64,000 bases of DNA from Syngnathus acus (GCF_901709675.1 NC_051092.1:10372491-10436490), one strand, 5' to 3'; counted from the first letter of the stretch, positions 1 to 29,615 are shown. Made by a program: numbers and translations. The notes: generated by a model not told the origin, from the letters alone.

Positions 1-184
1 AAATGTATTCCCGTTAAAAAAAAAATCCTGATAAACCTGCAATATTGTCTCCACTGCAAAAATACGAATGAGTAAATAAACAAACAAACAAACAAACAAA
101 CATTCTATACATTATGGGTACTGGTCCTTAATGAGGAAAAGCGTAATAGAAAATAGATGAGTATGTGTATACCTATAGAAGCTA

Positions 185-354
185 CCGTAATTTTCGGACT
201 ATAAGTCGCGGTTTTTTTTCATAGTTTGGGTGGGGGGGCGACTTATACTCAGGAGCGATTTATATACATATATATGGTTTTTTTTCACTTTTTTGGGCAT
301 TTTATGGCTGGTGCGACTTATACTCCGGTGCGACTTATAGTCCGAAAATTACGG
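185..354. mobile_element. 170-bp TIR element (MITE), family 1
   Basis: Left end CCGTAATTTTCGGACTATAA and right end its reverse complement, flanked on both sides by TA (183-184 and 355-356). Inside, the motif GCGACTTATA(C/G)TC recurs several times, as expected of subterminal transposase-binding repeats. There is no coding capacity. TA duplication and short TIR suggest a Tc1/mariner-type (pogo-like) transposase acting in trans; that assignment is inference. Confidence 0.8.
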
Positions 355-602
355 TAATATCATTTTACATACATCTTAATGGGAAAGTTTGCTAAACACA
401 TAAGGCAAGCACTTCTTGACGGCAACATCCCAACTGTGACTGAAACGAATTTCACCATTAGGTCCACATATACTAGAAAAACCAAGCAAGTCTAACAAAC
501 CACGAAGAAGACATTAAGTAACATGATGCCTCATTTGACAAAAGGTTTTCATTGTCTTGTCTTCTAATGCTTTTGTTTGGGTGCGTGGTTTTGTTGACAT
601 AC

Positions 603-1515
<913 letters not shown>

Positions 1516-1530
1516 CTTTACTTCAGGAGG

Positions 1531-4500
1531 CTGTCACAAAATCAAACAAATAAGAGCAAAACTTAGAAACAATTAGCTGGGAGGGAATGGACTGCAACTG
1601 GGGAGAAGTGAAGAAATGATCATGTAGGGAGGTGGGAGGGAGAGCTGGGCAGTGTAAGAAGGAGGTATCAAAGTTCAAACACGAGACTCTGCTCATGTCT
1701 GTTGAAATGGGTCGCACCCACAGCCCATGTGATGCCCATTAGAACAGTAAATAGCAGCTGACCCGCTTGTCAGTGGTCGGCGGCACCAGGGGACACTCAG
1801 ACAGCATCCGTTTGTTTTCATTATTCAATTAGGAGGCAGGAATTTTTGACAAGCCAGAGCAAAGAGGAAAAAAGTGGCCACCCCTTCCAAATCATACTTT
1901 CTCAGGGTGGACTTATTTGAACCATAACTAAGAAACATCTGGGATGCTTACAAGACTTACAATTCATACATTTATCAGATAGAATAGTATTTTATGTATA
2001 CTTGTCTTACGAGTATACGGACTCATATAAGTAGTGCTGTATATTTGTATTGTATCTTTTACCTATGGATAACTGATTTCATACTAAAGATTTGGAAGGC
2101 TGCTTTAAAAACGTATTTTTATAGTTACTTGTTGCCCCATTTAAAAAAATACCGTCCATGATGTAATCAAAGTAACATTATAGTAATGTAACTTGGTTAT
2201 TATTAGTAGTAGTACTTTTCCCATCAGCATAACACAATTTAACATAACATGATAATTATTGTGAGAAATCAATATTACAGACCTTATAAAGTGAATCCAA
2301 AAAAATATCTATCTTAATACATTATATAAGCTGTTATACAAGCTAATGACTCTACAGAGCTGTCAAAGCGTCAATATGAAATATTGAATTTTAGTTTTGA
2401 ACCCAGAAGAAATGGTAATTAATACCCATGGTGATTCACAATTTTCTTTTTCGTTCCACAAAAATACCAAAATTGTGAACCACTGTACTTTTCATCACAC
2501 AGTGACCATGAGCTATTAATAATCAACTACACTTGATTTAGTCAACCAGTGACTAATTGAAGTGCAGTGTTTGTTTTAACTGCATTCATATAAATGGACC
2601 TTACAAATTATACTACAGCTGCGCTTTTATTCCCTAATATAGTTGGGCTATTTATTAAGTAAGAATTGAGTGCAAAAAGTTCATTACCTCTTAAAAAGGA
2701 AATTGTTTGAGCTATGGTACAGTCATTTTAAATCAATTGTGGCCACATGCTGTACCTGCACAGTAGTTTTATTATTCTTTTTACCGAACATTGACACGTT
2801 TCCGTGACACATGCTGCCAACCTATCACATGATGCAAAGAAACCATTAATGTTAACTTAGTTTTCTAATTGGCCTCATTATTTCCCTTGAATTGTATTAA
2901 TATCTTTATTCGTCCAAGCATTTGATAAATTCCCTCATCCCTTGAATTACTGAGATGTTCCAAAGATGGAGAGCTTTTCTCCTTATTTGGGACAACTCAC
3001 ACTAGTCACAAGATTCCTTATCTTTGTTCTAAATAAAACATTTAGGCCACACCAAGCCACATGGAGGAGCGTGATACCAGAATTTTTTGAGAGAACAGTA
3101 GAATGTCCTTTGAATGTAGAAACTTGGCGTCTTATATTTAGTATGTTGTGATTAATAATTTGGTCTGAAATCATTAGGCCATCAAGTGTGACATCACATC
3201 ACACTGACGTTTCTCATCTAAAGAATCACAAATAAGTAACACTGTTTAGAATTGTTGGGGAAAAAAAATCCAAAACATGGATTTAATATTGCTGATTTGT
3301 TTTAACTGTTTACATTGTGAAAACAGCATGACTTGGGAAATGTGAAGCATGTGAAGGGAGCAAAACAGCAGTGTAAAATTGTGACCTTATTAGACACCCT
3401 CAGTTGTGTGCACATGTGACAGTTGAGAGGCATGCATTACGTGATGTCATGCGGCGGCAAAATTATGTATTCTTCCTAACACAGCCATCTAACACTTTCT
3501 TGTCATTCAAAGCAAAAGGCTATATACAAATATCGTAACACAATGTTGTGTAGAATAACTATTTATATATACTTATCAAGACTAGCTGGGATTTAAGACT
3601 CTATTTTATTACGGTGAATGTCACAGATTGATTTCATTAATGTTGAAGATTTCTGTAAAATTATGTACACTGTGAGTCTGCTGTCTGTACTGTATCTAAA
3701 AAAAGGACAATTGCATCAATATTTCCATAAAATTGCATTTCAATTGAGTCAAGGTGTCACAGTGGGGCACTGGATAGCACGTTTGCCCCACAGTACGGAA
3801 GGTTCCGGGTCCGATTCTGGCTCCAGCCTTCCTGTGTGGAGTTTGCATGCTCTCCCCGTGCTTGCGTGAGTTTCCTCCCACATTCCAAAAACATGCACAA
3901 TAGGCCGATTGAGCACTCTAAATTGCCTGGAGATGTTAGTGATTGTTCGTGTGCCCTGTATTTAGCTGGCGACCAGTTTAGTTGTTTAGAAATGTTTCTT
4001 CATTTTTGCTTTTATGTTTGCCTATGTGTTTTAGACTAATATAAAATGGTTATTTAACCATATATCATTTAACCAGATACTGTAATTTCCAGCACTCACC
4101 ACCAGAGGTCAGTTACAGCCTCTCAGCGACTATTTCTAAAACCTGAATTCAGTATTGCATTTATACTGAAGGGTCAAGTGGCCAAATACCATTTAATGCC
4201 AACATGCATGACGGTAAATCAGTCCATTTATATACGTGTACATTTCAAGTAAGACGTACTGTATATGGCGCTGAACACATGATGAAACAATAAGTATCAT
4301 AGATGCGAAAATTGCCCATACAGTACATTGTTTTGTATTTCTCAACACCAGCATGGAAGTAATCAGTAATGCATAAATAATAAAGAAGTGCACATACCAT
4401 CTTGTTGGCCCATAGGCGTTACGGTGAGGGTTAGACACCCCTTCCATTGATTTAAATGATATTAACCTCCACATTACTCCACTGGGCATTGATAGCAATT

Positions 4501-5208
4501 ATTTGTTTAACTGTGTTTATTTGCGATGTTTGAGCAGACATGTTTATATTCACCATATGTCACCAAATATTTTGATAAATTCTAGCTTATTTTTGGGAGT
4601 TTACATTGCAATTGTAATTGCACTCAACAAACAGAATGTTGTTGTTTATTTCATTTGGGAGACACCCATATATTTACTGATACTATGATTTTAAAATAGA
4701 AGACTGAACCTATTCATAACAACAAAGTTGTAAGGACATACAGCACAAGCATACTTTAAATTATGAGAAGCAAGTTGTAGGGTTTGGGAATAAAATTGTA
4801 ATATGGGAGAAAAATAAATTACAATAATAAAGAATAACAAAGATATGATTACTATTTAAACAGAGCCCATTCAGAGAAATGTGGTAAAATAAACAATCTC
4901 ACTAGTGGTCATAATAAAACCTCATTTATTTGTTCAATACATTTTTTGGTGCTCACAACTAAATATTCATGTTTTATTTTTCCCCATGTCCCTTTTGGAT
5001 CCATAAATTGAGAGCAGCAGCTTCTAACTCACATGCCATTATGCCATAATATTTGAAACAGCTTTTTTTCCCCATTCAAAACAACAATATAGTACATAGG
5101 ACTTTTTTGTTCCATATATAAAACTTTTACTTAATTTGACAAAATTAAGACCAATGTCCATCATCTTAAGTCTCATCTCTTAAGAGAAATTCATTTCCAA
5201 GTTTCATT
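1531..5208. other. Intergenic, no gene recognised
   Basis: AT-rich DNA between the divergent SLC23-like and homeobox genes, so it should contain upstream regulatory sequence for both. Apart from one SINE-like piece (3750-3985) I see no coding exon with paired splice sites and no conserved protein motif. Confidence 0.6.
3750..3985 (+). repeat. tRNA-derived SINE-like fragment
   Basis: Begins with a GGTGTCACAGTGG...ATAGCACG head and a degenerate B box (GGGTCCGATTC). It then has the body common in teleost genomes (GTGGAGTTTGCATG, CTCCCCGTG, TTTCCTCCCACATTCCAAAA, ACATGC, AATTGCC, GTGCCCTGTATT). It is diverged and truncated and is not a functional tRNA gene. A reverse copy is at 29014-29129. Confidence 0.75.
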
Positions 5209-5210
5209 TA

Positions 5211-5311
5211 CCGTTTTTTTCCGTGTATAATACGCCCCCATGTATAATACGCACCCTAACAATGGCATGTTGATGCTGGAAAAAAGCCTGTACCCATGTA
5301 TAATACGCACC

Positions 5312-5349
<38 letters not shown>

Positions 5350-6000
5350 TCCCAATGATCGTCACACACGCAGGGAGGCAATGGGTCCCATTTTTATAGT
5401 CTTTGGTATGGTCTTAACTAGGCTGGATGTATTTTTTTTGTTGGCGTTGATTTCTCCGACTGCCCATAAAGGCACCACCGCGATCAGTTAGGTTAAAATG
5501 AAAAGAGAGGAAAGTGACGTGCGGACATGTGAAAAAGGCGGCTCTGTATGGGAGAGACGTTGAAGAGGAATAAAAACACCCTTGGAAACCAAAACTTGCC
5601 CCTCGTCGTGACTCGGAGCCGCAACAAATGTTTCGGATTTGTGTAGGGTACATTGTGACAGCAAACGAGCAGGTGATCGAGCAAGCGTCTGATACGAGAG
5701 CATTGCGTTCGTATGGAGCGTGTTTGAAGTGAACAGCAGAGACGAAAGGAACAAGGCAAAGTGTTGTGAAATAAAACATTACCTGTAATACGCATTTTGT
5801 TATTTGCTGATTGTATTAAACTATCACATTCATTGTCAGTCAAGAAGAGAAGAGGACTATTATCCCTTCTTTGACGAAATGACCAGAGCACAGTACAAAC
5901 ACACTATTGTTCTTTCGGTATTTATTCAACCCACATTCTTTCACAACATGACAAGAAGAGAACAATACATAAATCAATACTCGTACCAGTACCATGATTT

Positions 6001-6043
<43 letters not shown>

Positions 6044-6154
6044 TAAATTAAAAAAAATAAAATTAAAAAAAATTGTACCCATGTATAATGCGCACCCCAG
6101 ATTTTAGGACAATAAATTAGTTAAATTTTGCGTATTATACACGGAAAAAAACGG
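5211..6154. mobile_element. 944-bp non-autonomous TIR element, family 2
   Basis: TIRs CCGTTTTTTTCCGTGTATAA (left) and its reverse complement (right), flanked by TA at 5209-5210 and 6155-6156. A subterminal motif CCCATGTATAATACGCACC occurs more than once on the left and in the same (direct) orientation near 6080 on the right. A T31-32 tract lies near 5316-5346 and an A37 tract near 6005-6041. The central 600 bp has no long open frame, so this looks like an internally deleted or non-autonomous copy. Confidence 0.8.
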
Positions 6155-6156
6155 TA

Positions 6157-6798
6157 TAAGTTTATTGAACATTTAGTTAAGTATTTTCAATCTACATTAT
6201 TTAATAACATCAATCTAATCTTTACAGACAAGATAGCGCACATGCGGTTCTTTTCAGCATACACAAGAGGTCAGTATTAATCTGTTTTCCAACAAGACCT
6301 GAGAGGTGAAGTTAGGCGTGAAAGGCCATTGAAGGGACAAAGTCATAAATATTTATATGCCTATAAACAGGCTGATAAGATTAAAGGAGTTCCACTTTCA
6401 GCAGGCTGCTTTTTACAATTTCTTCTCACTTCAATCAATGACAATTTGCCTCCCGCTGGTCAGTGTACATTAATGTGGCAAAATATGTGAAAAGGCACCA
6501 GTGTAATATGAGAAGAACTGACTGTGCTCCTTGGAGACACTGCCAAGAAAACTTTCAGATGCTGATAACAGTTTTCCTGGAAGTAGCTGTTACACGCCGT
6601 GACTCCTCCTCAATGATGACCATGTGATCAAGGTAAATCTCAGCCCACCATGAGAGGAAGGACAACTTGTATATTCTCACCTTTCAGGGAGCAGAGTGCA
6701 AGATTAGTAGGCTATCAAAGAGCGGCGGAGAGAAATTTCAAAACTAAAGGGGTTGTGTGCTGAAAATTCCAATCGCGAATAACATATAACAGATTGCA
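6157..6798 (+). promoter_or_regulatory. Upstream region of the homeobox gene
   Basis: About 640 bp between the TIR element and the proposed homeobox ATG. No convincing TATA box or CpG island is seen. The 5' UTR and promoter presumably lie here, but the sequence alone does not define them. Confidence 0.3.
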
Positions 6799-6985
6799 AT
6801 GCTGGAAATACAGAATAGAGAACACACAGAGATGGTGTCTGACCGGGAACAATGCAAACAAATATCTCATTCCATTGAGGAGATTCTTAAAAAGCCCTCT
6901 TGCACCAGAGAAAAGGAAAAAGTTCATCGCAACTGGTCTGTCATCAAGGAGAAAACCAGGATATCAAAACAGCTGGTAGACGAAG
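6799..6985 (+). CDS. Homeobox gene, exon 1
   Basis: Starts at ATG 6799 ([13 protein letters not shown]) and ends at GACGAAG|GTATGC in phase 1. The region is charged and lysine-rich and is not recognisable as a domain. An upstream non-coding exon is possible. Confidence 0.65.
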
Positions 6986-8354
6986 GTATGCTCTTCTCCT
7001 AAGCCTCGTCTCTAACGCTCCATGTGAGGTTATACATTTTTCAATAAACATATTTATTTCCCCTAAAGAAGGTCCAGATATCAAGCGACGTGAAGAGTCT
7101 CCAAAATCCACTGCAGACTGCATTAGTGAGTATCATGTAAAAAGTAAAAAAATCATGATGGCGAATGATGAGGCTATGAAGACAGATTTGGGCTGACAAG
7201 GAAGAAAAATGCTAGTTACTGCCAGTGGCAAAGTTATAATGATATGAGGAGAAAGTTGTGATAATATTTGTCGTTGGTTTTTTAGGTGGGAGAAAAAAAA
7301 GACAAAGCAGGGTCACTTTTACACCGTCCCAAGTGCAGGCAATGGAGAAGGTCTTCCAGCAGACGCACTACCCAGATGTTAACACCAGAGAGCAGCTGGC
7401 CTCATGTCTGCTTCTCAGTGAGGGTCGCATACAGGTACACATGTTCATCTTTCATAATTATTATCATAATCATCCTATCTTTATTTATTCTATTACGTCA
7501 TTTAATAGATTCACTGTCTGATTTTATTTCATATATGAACATAACCTGAACATAAGATGCTATTTATGCTGGAATCCACAAGTTTATTTGTTGAAGGTGA
7601 CGTGAATGAGCACCATCTTCAGCCCTTTTAGATACCTAAATTTGTATTGTTTTTCATTTCATTAAGCAACAAACCAAAAAAAAACCACACATTTCTATTT
7701 TGTTGTTGCCTTCTTTAGGTTTGGTTTCAGAACCGTCGGGCCAGATGGAGGAAGACTGAAACACAGAAAGATATTCAGCTACCGGACGGACAGCATACGC
7801 ACTCGCCCAATAATTGCCAGTTATTTTATGAGGTATGTTTTGAATACTCTATTGTTTATTATATAAATCCACTTCATTGGGTATACCTGGGCAAATTCTG
7901 CCTTTAAAGAAGATAATGCTTAGTTTTAAATGGCCTTGTCAGAGAGGTCATCTGTTAATTATTATTGTTGTACTCTATAAACTGGAAATACAGAGCGCTG
8001 TGACGATACAAAGCAGCGGAGACGGGCCTCAAATGTTACCAAATGAATTTTCCTGTAAATGAATGTGTTTTATGTTGACATAAAACAGCTACAATGACAA
8101 ATTCCTTAACCAGATAGCTAATCAATGAAGTCTATGATCAACGAAGTAGATTGTAGTTGTATTGGGAGTCAGACAACATGTCATCATTACGCACCCCTTT
8201 GACCCCTCCCTCCCCATCAGAAACCACGGCTGGAGGCAATGTGTTGGCCGCCATGTTGCTCGCAGGAGTCGTTGCATTCAAGATTGCTCCTCACAGTAAA
8301 TTCACCTCCCAGTATGCTGACCAACATACATTTCACACATCACATGTATTTTAA
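6799..8354 (+). CDS. Paired-class (Q50) homeobox transcription factor
   Basis: Exons 6799-6985, 7069-7125, 7286-7434 and 7719-7832 join in consistent phase (1, 1, 0, 0). They encode a 169-residue N-terminal part with the homeodomain at about residues 86-145. Visible marks: R5, F8, F20, the [11 protein letters not shown] segment shared by paired-like proteins, then [11 protein letters not shown] with W48, Q50, N51 and R53. The intron splits the homeodomain between 46 and 47, the usual paired-class site. There is no paired domain. The last exon is uncertain; 8157-8354 is the best candidate (total about 234 residues). It should bind TAAT-type sites as a nuclear factor. I cannot place it in a named family; an ISX-like, DMBX-like or fish-specific paired-like gene is possible. 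Confidence 0.85.
7069..7125 (+). CDS. Homeobox gene, exon 2
   Basis: 57 nt between CCCTAAAG and A|GTGAGT, phase 1 at both ends. It encodes a short charged linker ([18 protein letters not shown]) leading into the homeodomain exon. Confidence 0.65.
7286..7434 (+). CDS. Homeobox gene, exon 3 (homeodomain helices 1-2)
   Basis: 149 nt between TTTTTTAG and CAG|GTACAC. It encodes the basic N-terminal arm (GRKKRQSR) and homeodomain residues 1-46, including [13 protein letters not shown]. It ends in phase 0 exactly at the 46/47 boundary. Confidence 0.9.
7719..7832 (+). CDS. Homeobox gene, exon 4 (recognition helix)
   Basis: 114 nt, 38 codons, phase 0 at both ends, between TTCTTTAG and GAG|GTATGT. 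It begins [14 protein letters not shown], the recognition helix with Q50 and N51, and continues into a polar tail. Confidence 0.92.
8157..8354 (+). CDS. Homeobox gene, candidate terminal exon
   Basis: After a TTGTAG acceptor the phase-0 frame stays open for 65 codons ([20 protein letters not shown]...) to a stop at 8352-8354. An AATAAA lies 130 bp downstream. The proline/serine-rich start suits a homeoprotein tail, but the acceptor lacks a pyrimidine tract. Rival phase-0 terminal exons begin at 7910 or 7994 and stop at 8062. Confidence 0.4.
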   Translation: MYWESDNMSSLRTPLTPPSPSETTAGGNVLAAMLLAGVVAFKIAPHSKFTSQYADQHTFHTSHVF

Positions 8355-8484
8355 CCCTATGATAGCGACCTCTATTCTTGCAAATGATGACACGACTGGA
8401 TTGTGACAGTAACATCACTTTTTTTATTCAGGACTTTTTGGTTAGTAACAAAACTCATTTACAACTTGATGTGCTTGTATGTAC

Positions 8485-8490
8485 AATAAA
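8485..8490 (+). terminator. Polyadenylation signal AATAAA (homeobox gene)
   Basis: AATAAA 131 bp after the proposed stop codon; a second copy is at 8782-8787. No nearer signal is seen, which favours the 8157-8354 exon as terminal. Confidence 0.45.
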
Positions 8491-9700
8491 TGTCCTCTTT
8501 AAAGAATAGACAATGTTGCCTAAAGTTGTGTGTGTCTATTACACATCACACATCAAGGCTACAACATTATTTTATTTTGCACTGAATTATTGTGTAGAAG
8601 ATATGTTATTTTTATAACACGACATTCCTTTGTCTGAGATAAGATTCTGTGCCGCCTGTGAGTGTTCATCTGTTTGACTTTCTAACTGCTGGCCTTTATC
8701 TTAATTTGTACTTGTAAACTGAGGTTGCTCACAGGTCAGATGGGTGAGTTGGAAAAATGTGAATGTGCAACTGTGCAACCCAATAAAATCTATGGCAACA
8801 AAAAAAATGCACGAATACCATTCATCATGTTAAAAGTTTGTATGTATTCCTCTTGATGGCTTTGAATGTAAAACAATACACAATACATTTTGCATGATTA
8901 CAACATTGAGGTTGTTACTTTACAAAGTTCTACTGTACACAGTTTAATGTATATAACATCATGTCTTATGTAAGGTAATAATAATATCACATCTATTCCC
9001 TCTGCTTGACTTTTTGCCTTTTAAGAACCAGTGTAGCAGCCATAATAATAATAATGTGATCTTTTTTGCTTTTGTAACTTGGCCACATTATATTCCACCT
9101 TCCATAATTGTTAACAGTTAATCATTTCAAAATACACTATCTAATACAGTAATAATAATGTGAAATTATCCAGCAGGACATGGATCTGTTTCTATAGTGC
9201 TTGTCCCAAACTGCTCAGCATCATACTAGGAACTGTTCCAAAAATGTTACCCCTGTCATGTAACTAATTGAATTCAATTAAGTATTAAACTGCAACACCC
9301 TCTTTCTATGATTTGGTTCTACTGCTGAAACGTATCATCTGTCTGTCCGTTTGTCCGTCCGTGTGTCCGTCCTTCCAACCATCCATCCAGGAATAATAAT
9401 CTAACCTTGAACCTCAAAACTACTTTCTAACCACACATATTTTGAAAATGATTTATGATAATTGTTTTTGTAGTAATTGCCAATTATAGCAAAGCTAGTA
9501 CAACACAAGCCTCACAATCAATGCCTTAAATGACTTGACAGGATAAGAGCCAATAAAGTCTGACAAGGTAGTGTGTGCAGTTCAACTTTTCACCCCGGTT
9601 ATTTTCTGTTTATGGCCTGTGTTATGTTATCGCGTACTTTTGGATGAGGCAAACAGACGCTAGTAACAAAATTATACAATGGGTGGAGTTGCAAAATATG
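8491..9700. other. Intergenic between homeobox gene and bicd1
   Basis: AT-rich, with short simple-sequence tracts (AAT-type near 8980-9050 and a GTCC/GTCT-rich stretch at 9340-9390). No gene seen. Confidence 0.6.
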
Positions 9701-10027
9701 TACGGACACATATGAGCCTGGAGGTGGCGCCCTTGCATTCATGAATTAGCAGAAATGACGCCGTGTTTTTCTGAGTGACCTGGTTTGGAAAAATCACGAC
9801 TTTATCTATATGCTGCTACGATTCTTTTGATGTCTTGCCCAGTCCTATTAAGGGGGGAAATTATAAGAGTTTGACTACACATCTTTTTCTGCCGCTCCCC
9901 AGGGAAGGGGGCGTATATTCCGCATCCCCATCCTCCTCCCTTCCGCCCCTGCGTGCTGAGACATACCGGGAGAACAACCGCAGACCAACAGGCTGGGTCG
10001 GGGGACGGAGAGAGCGAGGGAGAGGCG
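9701..10027 (+). promoter_or_regulatory. bicd1: bicd1 promoter and 5' UTR
   Basis: Base composition shifts from AT-rich to GC-rich with many CpGs from about 9895 into exon 1. Pyrimidine-rich blocks (CCGCTCCCCAGG, CCTCCTCCCTTCCGCCCC) lie just upstream. An AATTATAAGAG stretch at about 9857 could act as a weak TATA. This is the expected look of a housekeeping CpG-type promoter. The exact start site is not determinable. Confidence 0.6.
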
Positions 10028-26131
<16,104 letters not shown>

Positions 26132-26195
26132 GGCGAGGGAGAATTTCCTTCCTATACAGGTAACATCCTGTAGTTCTCTGTCTGTGTAGACAGAG

Positions 26196-26362
26196 CAGGG
26201 GTTACCAGCCTTTTTGAAACCGAGACCTACTTCCAGTACATTTTCAAATGAGGACTTTTAGAAATTCCTAGACAATCCAAATGCCCCATCACTGCTAGAC
26301 TATCTTTACAACAGTCCCACGGCCATACTTGCTGTCCACGGGCACCAAGTTGGTGACCCCTG
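26196..26362. mobile_element. hAT-like MITE, diverged
   Basis: Ends CAGGGGTTACCAGCC and GTTGGTGACCCCTG form an imperfect TIR typical of Charlie-like hAT elements. The flanking 8-mers (AGACAGAG and ATTTACAG) match only at four positions, so the target duplication is eroded or the copy is rearranged. Non-coding. Confidence 0.6.
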
Positions 26363-26801
26363 ATTTACAGTAGTCTGTCTGTCTGTCTGTCCGTCCGTCC
26401 ATTCGTCCATCTGTCTGTCTGTCTGTTTGCCTGTGTGCCTGTCTGTCTGCCCGCCATTCCAGCTGCTGACCAATCTTAAGGCCTAGTAGTCAACCATTGT
26501 TATTGTGATGTTATACGTTAAAGATCATATCGATATAGATAATATCAATGGACATTTATCCTGCTTCAGTGAGGCCTGCATGAATAATTCCAGCCCTATG
26601 TTTTGTTTGCATGGTCAACATGGACCACAGCCAGCTTGGCAACTCAATTAGTTTTGTTGGACAGGGTGGAAAAATAAGGAGCTATATTTGTTTCAATGGA
26701 ATCATTTACTTTACCTTTAGTCAACAGGCTCCCAATTTCTCCCAGGTTGTACAATTTGTGCGGGTTTAAGAAGTATTGGCTTCAGTCCTGATCTGTTGGT
26801 T

Positions 26802-27000
<199 letters not shown>

Positions 27001-27420
27001 ATTCTAGCAACAAATATTTTCATACATTTTTCCACCTTCATTCTGGTTTTATCACTGACTGTAATTTGGAAAAATGCCATCCGTTTCTTGTTGTACAGCC
27101 CTCTCCAACTGCATGTATTTTCACTGTGATCTCTGTGTTTCTGCATCCTTGCAGTCCTAAATTTCGTGCTGACCTTCAAGAACACAAAGCAGTTTTGTCC
27201 AGCAGCAGGAGCCTTCTTATCCCTATGTGACCTTCGTAACTGCCCGGCCCACCAACCCCAGTCCCGGAACATAACCCTTGTTGACTAAGAGTGGGAGTGG
27301 TGCTCCTGTGTGTGGGTCCCCTCATGGCTCCTCGAAGCCCTACAAAGATGTCACTGGATTCCATGATACAGAAGTGCTTCCTGGTCCACTGACACCGCGT
27401 GTCACAAGAGACTGGCAAAC

Positions 27421-27451
27421 GCACACAAACACGAACACACGCACATGCACG

Positions 27452-27490
<39 letters not shown>
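27421..27490. repeat. (CA)n microsatellite
   Basis: CA-rich tract with ACG interruptions at both ends and a pure core at about 27459-27486. Confidence 0.95.
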
Positions 27491-29013
27491 GAGTGACAAA
27501 TCACATGACTCTTTTCCCCTTATTGTATGTTTGAACATTAACTGCTATTGGTAATTATTTATTCATTAGATATTTATTATTATTGAAATGATGTTTTTCT
27601 TTTGGCTGGCGATTTCTTAACTATGGCTTAAAGTTGAAATGAACCCAAAGAAAGCAGTATTAAAAGGGAGATTTTATCAGTGTTAAAGAATTTCTTGTCA
27701 TGGTCATGACTGCTAACTTTTCTGTTTTTTCTTTGGATGCTTGTGTTTTTATACAAATACTTTTTGCAACGCATGAGACTTTTATAACATTTGTTTTTTT
27801 AGTTTTATTTATTTTAGAGCAGCCTTGTGGGATGTGACTAAATCCATGCTTGGCTCATTTCTCGTCAGAGACTGAGTTAGAGGAGTATCTATGAGATTAG
27901 GGCTGCTGGCCTGAGTTGTTGCCTTTTGAGTTGCACAGGTTCAAGTGACCATGTAGGGACCAGACCTCTTATTTTTTTTAAATATGTCAACAGTAATTTA
28001 TCAAGGTCGTGCCTCTTGTGTTCCTTACAGTCACCGTTATTTTTTAAACATTTTATTTAAAACAAATATTGTCTTTTCTAAGAGGTCCTCTTCTGTTTTA
28101 TCAGGGTTAGGAGGGTTAGAAAATAAAACTTTCTATGAGAATCTTAGTTTGGGATTTCTGGAAATATTCCAAGTTAATTAGGGGTAGGTACTTCAAATGT
28201 TATCATATACAAACCTAAATATGAAATATCCTTATTTGCCCTCCTGTAACACATTGTGATGACGGCAAATGATTATGTATCTCTGTTGATATGCTTCCTT
28301 CACACAGTATGCAGTACTGTCCAAGCACAACTGAGCATCTATGCATTACAGCACTATCCAGTCGCGCTCACCACAAACTCTCTACCGACAGTAAAAGTGT
28401 TTCCCACTTTGTTCAAAAAGATTGGTTATGCAGTAAGTTACTTCTCGCAATTAATCCTTAACACCAATTGCAACAGTTCTGATCTGACACAAGTGACTGG
28501 TATGGATAGCCTTTCTAATGTTAGTCTTTTTTTTTTTAATTTTTGTAGCTTCATTCTGTGATCTGATCTTCACCACTTTCTAATCATTAGAAAGTCTAAT
28601 GAAATGTGAATGACGTGGAACTAAAGCCAGTATAATGCATTTCTGGATGGGTTGTTTCTTGTTGTATGTGTGCATTTGCAATACCTGTATTCCTGCTGGG
28701 TCACTGGTGACCAACCTGTCTTGGTCTGTTTGCACAATATAGCAGGATAGAAATCGAGAGACTAAAAAAGATAAACAAACCTCTTTGTAGATTAAAAATA
28801 GCTGAATGCTCAAGCTACAATTGGAATTTTCTCTTTAAAACTGCATTTAATTGGTTTCAGAAATAAACAATGGATTTGTCTAATTTGTGATTTGTGACGT
28901 CTCAATTTTACGATGAAAATGAAAATTTATTGTACTGATATTTCACTTTGGTCCTGTAGGTGGCGGTGTTGCTCAGTATTTTATAACTCAAACTTAAATG
29001 CAATATTTAAAAA

Positions 29014-29129
29014 TTCCAAGCATGTTTTTGGCATGTGGGAGGAAAGTGGAGTGCCCGGAGAAACCCCACGCAGGCACGGGGAGAACTAAAAAGGCAGACG
29101 TGCTAACCAGTGCCTCACCGAGCCGCCTA
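29014..29129 (-). repeat. tRNA-derived SINE-like fragment, reverse copy
   Basis: On the minus strand it reads AGGCGGCTCGGTGAGGCACT, GGTTAGCACGTCTGCC, CTCCCCGTGCCTGCGTGGG, CACTTTCCTCCCACATGCCA and AAAACATGC. This is the same family as 3750-3985 and better preserved at the head. Confidence 0.75.
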
Positions 29130-29615
29130 TTCATTCATGTAAAATTCCCAAACTGCCAGTGAAATACATATAGGCCTGCAGAATGTCTACAACTAATGTT
29201 GAAAACCTTTTGTAAGGCTAACTTGATTTTCATCTGCAGTGAGTGAGTTATTATTTATGTAGTGTCATTATTAAAGGCTTAGTTAGTCTTTTTCGGATTT
29301 TAATTCTACTGTGCTTGACTGAACTCTTAACCCAACAAATAAACTTTAAAATGAGTTTACCAAAATAAATACGTTTGCACTTCAATAGCCACAGACAGGA
29401 TGAGGTTCTCAGACTGCATGACAAAAAAAAACGATGTGTTTCATTTGGTGTGGAGCGTTTGACTCACGGTTTATAAACAAATTTTAAAAGTTGCAAATTT
29501 CGTTAGTGGATGCTTTTGAGGGTAAAGTTGCTGGAGTCTGTCTAAAAGGTGCCAGTCTCAATAAAAGTGCTAAATCGGGGAGTCGGTGGGTGGAGTCTGC
29601 CTCACTCACCGGTGA

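Noticed and set aside
3755-3830. Possible tRNA gene (A- and B-box-like motifs)
   Set aside because: The B box is degenerate, no cloverleaf stems form, and the downstream sequence is the body of a dispersed SINE-like repeat.
5414-5891. Overlapping minus-strand open frames of 88-132 codons
   Set aside because: They lie inside the non-autonomous TIR element, are in different frames, and show no transposase motif such as a DDE signature.
7910-8062. Alternative terminal exons of the homeobox gene (acceptors before 7910 or 7994)
   Set aside because: Both fit phase 0, but they encode hydrophobic or nondescript tails with no nearby poly(A) signal. They are kept only as alternatives to 8157-8354.
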